Positions 61,843 to 64,000 of a DNA stretch of 64,000 nt are shown here, piece after piece. Under the pieces are notes generated by a model. That model had not been told where the DNA came from. It worked only from the letters and a program-made list of their open reading frames with translations, and searched no databases. Position 1 is the stretch's first letter. Every line of letters starts with the position of its first letter. This DNA comes from Gammaproteobacteria bacterium (GTDB lineage Bacteria; Pseudomonadota; Gammaproteobacteria; Ga0077536): contig JACPPA010000036.1 in the NCBI GenBank assembly GCA_016191285.1, positions 1 to 64,000 on the forward strand, in the 5' to 3' direction. The position numbers and the translations under genes are program-made.

Positions 61843-63210
61843 ATGCCAATCTCGCGCGTCTTAAGCGTTAACCGCGGCGAAATTGCCGCGCGCGTGGTGC
61901 GTGCCGCGCAGGCGCTCGGGATCGAAGCCGTGCAAGCGGTGTCCGCCGCCGATCGCGACAGTACCGCGGCACGGCTCGCCGATCGCACCGTGGTGATCGG
62001 GCCCGCGGCTTCGCGCCTCAGTTATCTCGATGCGCCGTTGCTGGTGCATGCCGCCAAAGCCACTGGCTGCGATGCGCTTCATCCCGGCTATGGCTTTCTG
62101 TCCGAACGTGAACATTTGGCGCGCCTCTGCGGCGAACACGGCATTACGTTTGTTGGCCCGGCGCCCGAGACCATCGCGGCGTTGGGCGACAAGCTACAAG
62201 CGAAGGCGATTGCGCAAGCCGCGGGTGTTCCGTTGGTGCCAGGGACGGCAAAAATCGCGGATGCCGCGGCCGCGAAGGCGGCGGCGGAAGCACTTGGATT
62301 TCCGGTGTTGTTGAAGGCTTCGGCTGGCGGCGGAGGCCGCGGCATGTTCATTGCCCGGCGTGCCGAAGAGATCGAAGCTTCGTTCGATAAATCCTCGAAT
62401 GAAGCGCTGGAAGCCTTTGGCGACGGCACCATGTACATGGAGCGCTTCGTCGAAAACGCGCGCCATGTCGAAGTCCAGGTGTTCGGCGACGGCAGCGGCA
62501 AAGTGCTGCATTTTGGCGAGCGCGATTGTTCGATCCAGCGGCGCTACCAAAAAGTGTTTGAAGAAGCGCCATGCGCGGCGATGCCGGCCAAGCTGCGGAA
62601 ACTTCTGCACGACTCAGCGGTCGCCTTGGTGGCGTCGCTCAAGTATCGCAATGCCGGCACCGTGGAATTTCTATATGACGTCGATCGCGCGGCGATTTAT
62701 TTCATCGAAGTTAACGCGCGCATCCAGGTCGAACATCCGGTGTCCGAGCAGGTCACCGGCTATGATCTGGTGCAACTGCAGTTTCGGATCGCCGGTGGCG
62801 AGCCCCTGCGCTGGTCGCAAGCGCAGGTGCCGGTACAGGGACACGCGATCGAGTGCCGCATCAATGCCGAAGATCCGACGCGGAATTTTCAACCGAGCCC
62901 GGGACGGATCACGCGCTGGGCACCGCCACACGGCGCCGGGATTCGTCTCGACAGCCATTGTTATGACGGCTATCTGGTGCCGCCGTTCTACGATTCGATG
63001 ATCGGCAAGCTGATTGTCACGGCGGCGACACGCGCCGATTGCGTCACCCGTTTGCAAGCGGCGCTCGCCGCTTTCACAATCGAGGGCCTGATCACCAATC
63101 TACCGCTGCTTAAATTTATCGCGGCGCATCCGGATTTTGCCGCCAATCGATTAAACACTCGCTGGCTCGAGCAGACCTTGCTGCCGGGTTTTGAAGCTTC
63201 GCAGGAGTAA
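61843..63210 (+). CDS. Biotin carboxylase (AccC-like)
   Basis: A 455-residue ATP-grasp enzyme making carboxybiotin from ATP and bicarbonate. Motifs: SVNRGEIAARVVRAAQALGI, HPGYGFLSE, the glycine loop KASAGGGGRGMFIA, FGERDCSIQRRYQKVFEEAP and FIEVNARIQVEHPVSEQVTG (usual NxRxQVEHxVTE; catalytic Glu/Asn/Arg kept). All expected catalytic residues are present, so it looks active. Seven bases separate it from the carboxyltransferase-like gene. Confidence 0.94.
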   Translation: MPISRVLSVNRGEIAARVVRAAQALGIEAVQAVSAADRDSTAARLADRTVVIGPAASRLSYLDAPLLVHAAKATGCDALHPGYGFLSEREHLARLCGEHGITFVGPAPETIAALGDKLQAKAIAQAAGVPLVPGTAKIADAAAAKAAAEALGFPVLLKASAGGGGRGMFIARRAEEIEASFDKSSNEALEAFGDGTMYMERFVENARHVEVQVFGDGSGKVLHFGERDCSIQRRYQKVFEEAPCAAMPAKLRKLLHDSAVALVASLKYRNAGTVEFLYDVDRAAIYFIEVNARIQVEHPVSEQVTGYDLVQLQFRIAGGEPLRWSQAQVPVQGHAIECRINAEDPTRNFQPSPGRITRWAPPHGAGIRLDSHCYDGYLVPPFYDSMIGKLIVTAATRADCVTRLQAALAAFTIEGLITNLPLLKFIAAHPDFAANRLNTRWLEQTLLPGFEASQE

Positions 63211-63217
63211 GGTTCCG

Positions 63218-64000
63218 ATGGCCCATATTGAATTTCTCGACGAGACCATGCGCGACGGCCAGCAAAGCCTGTGGGGCATGCGCATGCAAGCCGGCATGGC
63301 GTTACCCGTGGCGTCGTTGATCGATCGCACCGGCTTTCGGGTGATCGACCTCACGGGTTCGTCGATGTTCGAAGTGCTAATCAAGTACTGTCAAGAGAAT
63401 CCGTGGCAAGGCCTTGACCTCTTAACCCAGGCCATGCCGCGGACCAAAATTCGTGGTGGCATGCGCTCCAATGCGTCGGTGACCTTTAGCGTCACGCCGG
63501 ATGCGTTGATGGATGCGTGGATGCGGCAACTGAATGTGCACGGTTGCCGCAGTTTTTGGATCTACGACGTGCTGTTCAATATCGACAAGATGCATCGCCT
63601 GGCCAAAGTCGCGAAGGAGTTTGGTTCGGAAGTCGCCGGCGCGATCATGTTCACCTTGAGCCCGGTGCATTCCGATGCCTACTATGCCGACAAAGCGGAC
63701 AAGCTTTCGGCGTGCAAGGATATCGATACCTTGCTGCTGTACGACACCGCTGGCGTGCTCGAAAAAGAACGCATGCAGACCTTGATCCCGGCGCTCATCG
63801 CCAACGCGCGCGGCAAGCCCATTGAATTCCATTCCAACAATCTACTGGGCCAGTCCGCCAAAGCGTATCTAGATGCGGTGGAACTTGGTGTACGCATTTT
63901 GCACACGGCGAGTCGGCCGATGGCGAACGGCCCGTCGGTGCCGTCGACCGAAATCATGGTGCGTAATATTGAATTGCTCGGGCACACGCATTCGCTCGAC
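63218..64000 (+). CDS. Atypical HMGL/pyruvate-carboxylase-like carboxyltransferase (3' partial)
   Basis: The first 261 residues are visible; the frame is open at the window end. The fold matches the carboxyltransferase of pyruvate carboxylase/oxaloacetate decarboxylase: FLDETMRDGQQSLWGMRMQA, with metal Asp13 kept, TKIRGGMRSN, FWIYDVLFNIDKMHRLA, TLSPVHSDAYYADKADKL. The strongly aligned IKDMAGL, whose Lys is carbamylated and binds metal, reads LYDTAGV (Tyr175). The HxH metal pair reads EFHSNN (His205, Asn207). So the active site differs from known members and the substrate is likely not pyruvate. RBS AGGAGTAAGG overlaps the end of the biotin carboxylase gene. Confidence 0.85.
   Translation, partial: MAHIEFLDETMRDGQQSLWGMRMQAGMALPVASLIDRTGFRVIDLTGSSMFEVLIKYCQENPWQGLDLLTQAMPRTKIRGGMRSNASVTFSVTPDALMDAWMRQLNVHGCRSFWIYDVLFNIDKMHRLAKVAKEFGSEVAGAIMFTLSPVHSDAYYADKADKLSACKDIDTLLLYDTAGVLEKERMQTLIPALIANARGKPIEFHSNNLLGQSAKAYLDAVELGVRILHTASRPMANGPSVPSTEIMVRNIELLGHTHSLD

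Noticed and set aside
61328-63210. Housekeeping acetyl-CoA carboxylase accBC
   Set aside because: Sequence fits, but the genes sit between a dikinase and an HMGL-type carboxyltransferase with 5-7-base gaps, so a dedicated role is more likely; it is not excluded that they also serve AccAD.

Overview
The window looks like a chromosomal contig of an uncultivated-type gammaproteobacterium. GC content is high, roughly 60% by eye. Typical gammaproteobacterial neighbourhoods are present: rnr-rlmB then rpsF-rpsR-DUF2232-rplI-dnaB-alr-radA; ffh beside ypjD and a CorB-type CNNM gene; and sdhE, ygfZ and ygfX beside sdhCDAB. No rRNA operon, prophage, transposase gene or CRISPR array was seen. Species assignment is not possible from sequence reading alone.

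Layout. 1-7.4 kb: a PEP-CTERM surface protein (5' end outside the window), two small paralogous single-pass membrane proteins and a PrsT-type TPR lipoprotein, i.e. part of an exosortase/exopolysaccharide system whose exosortase is not in the window. 7.4-13.2 kb (minus): cysJ-cysI-cobA for sulfite reduction and siroheme methylation, followed by an ECF sigma factor with its ChrR-type zinc/cupin anti-sigma factor and a likely autoregulatory promoter. 13.3-15.6 kb: uppP, a Na/Ca-exchanger family protein, tRNA-Leu(CAG). 15.6-24.9 kb: RNA processing, ribosomal proteins, replicative helicase, alanine racemase and RadA. 25-34 kb: PilZ, CorB-like, YpjD, Ffh, MaeB, an exported unknown protein and DsbB. 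33.7-38.6 kb (minus): SDHAF4-sdhC-D-A-B-sdhE-ygfZ, succinate dehydrogenase flanked by its assembly factors. 38.7-45.4 kb: YgfX, a squalene/phytoene-synthase-like protein, Gph, UbiG, and a signalling set (small membrane protein, PP2C phosphatase, adenylate cyclase-FHA), then a parvulin and a Sel1-repeat protein. 45.5-48.3 kb: leuCD and a gamma-carbonic-anhydrase-like protein. 48.5-54.8 kb (minus): acyl-CoA synthetase, enoyl-CoA hydratase, a CysG-like dehydrogenase/ferrochelatase with a decayed methyltransferase tail, and two MacB/FtsX-type permeases.

54.9-64 kb holds the most unusual locus: a co-directional cluster of a free-standing phosphohistidine (swivelling) domain protein, a 515-residue protein I cannot assign, an acyl-CoA ligase, a 201-residue protein with a possible winged helix, a PPDK-like protein that lacks the PEP/pyruvate barrel, a biotin carboxyl carrier, a biotin carboxylase, and a carboxyltransferase-like protein running off the window. 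In that last protein the normally carbamylated metal-binding lysine is tyrosine and the HxH metal motif is HxN. I infer a two-stage activation/carboxylation system: phosphoryl transfer from ATP via phosphohistidine to an unknown acceptor (perhaps a ketone enol or a phenol), coupled to biotin-dependent carboxylation and CoA ligation. The substrate is not known.

Intergenic DNA is rich in non-coding repeats: four copies of a hairpin-array element (five consecutive stem-loops in the full copy), REP-like pairs built on a GTGGGAGC...TTTAGC...GCGAAT unit, two elements of about 130 bp with long terminal inverted repeats, and a 146-bp MITE with 16-18-bp terminal repeats flanked by TA.
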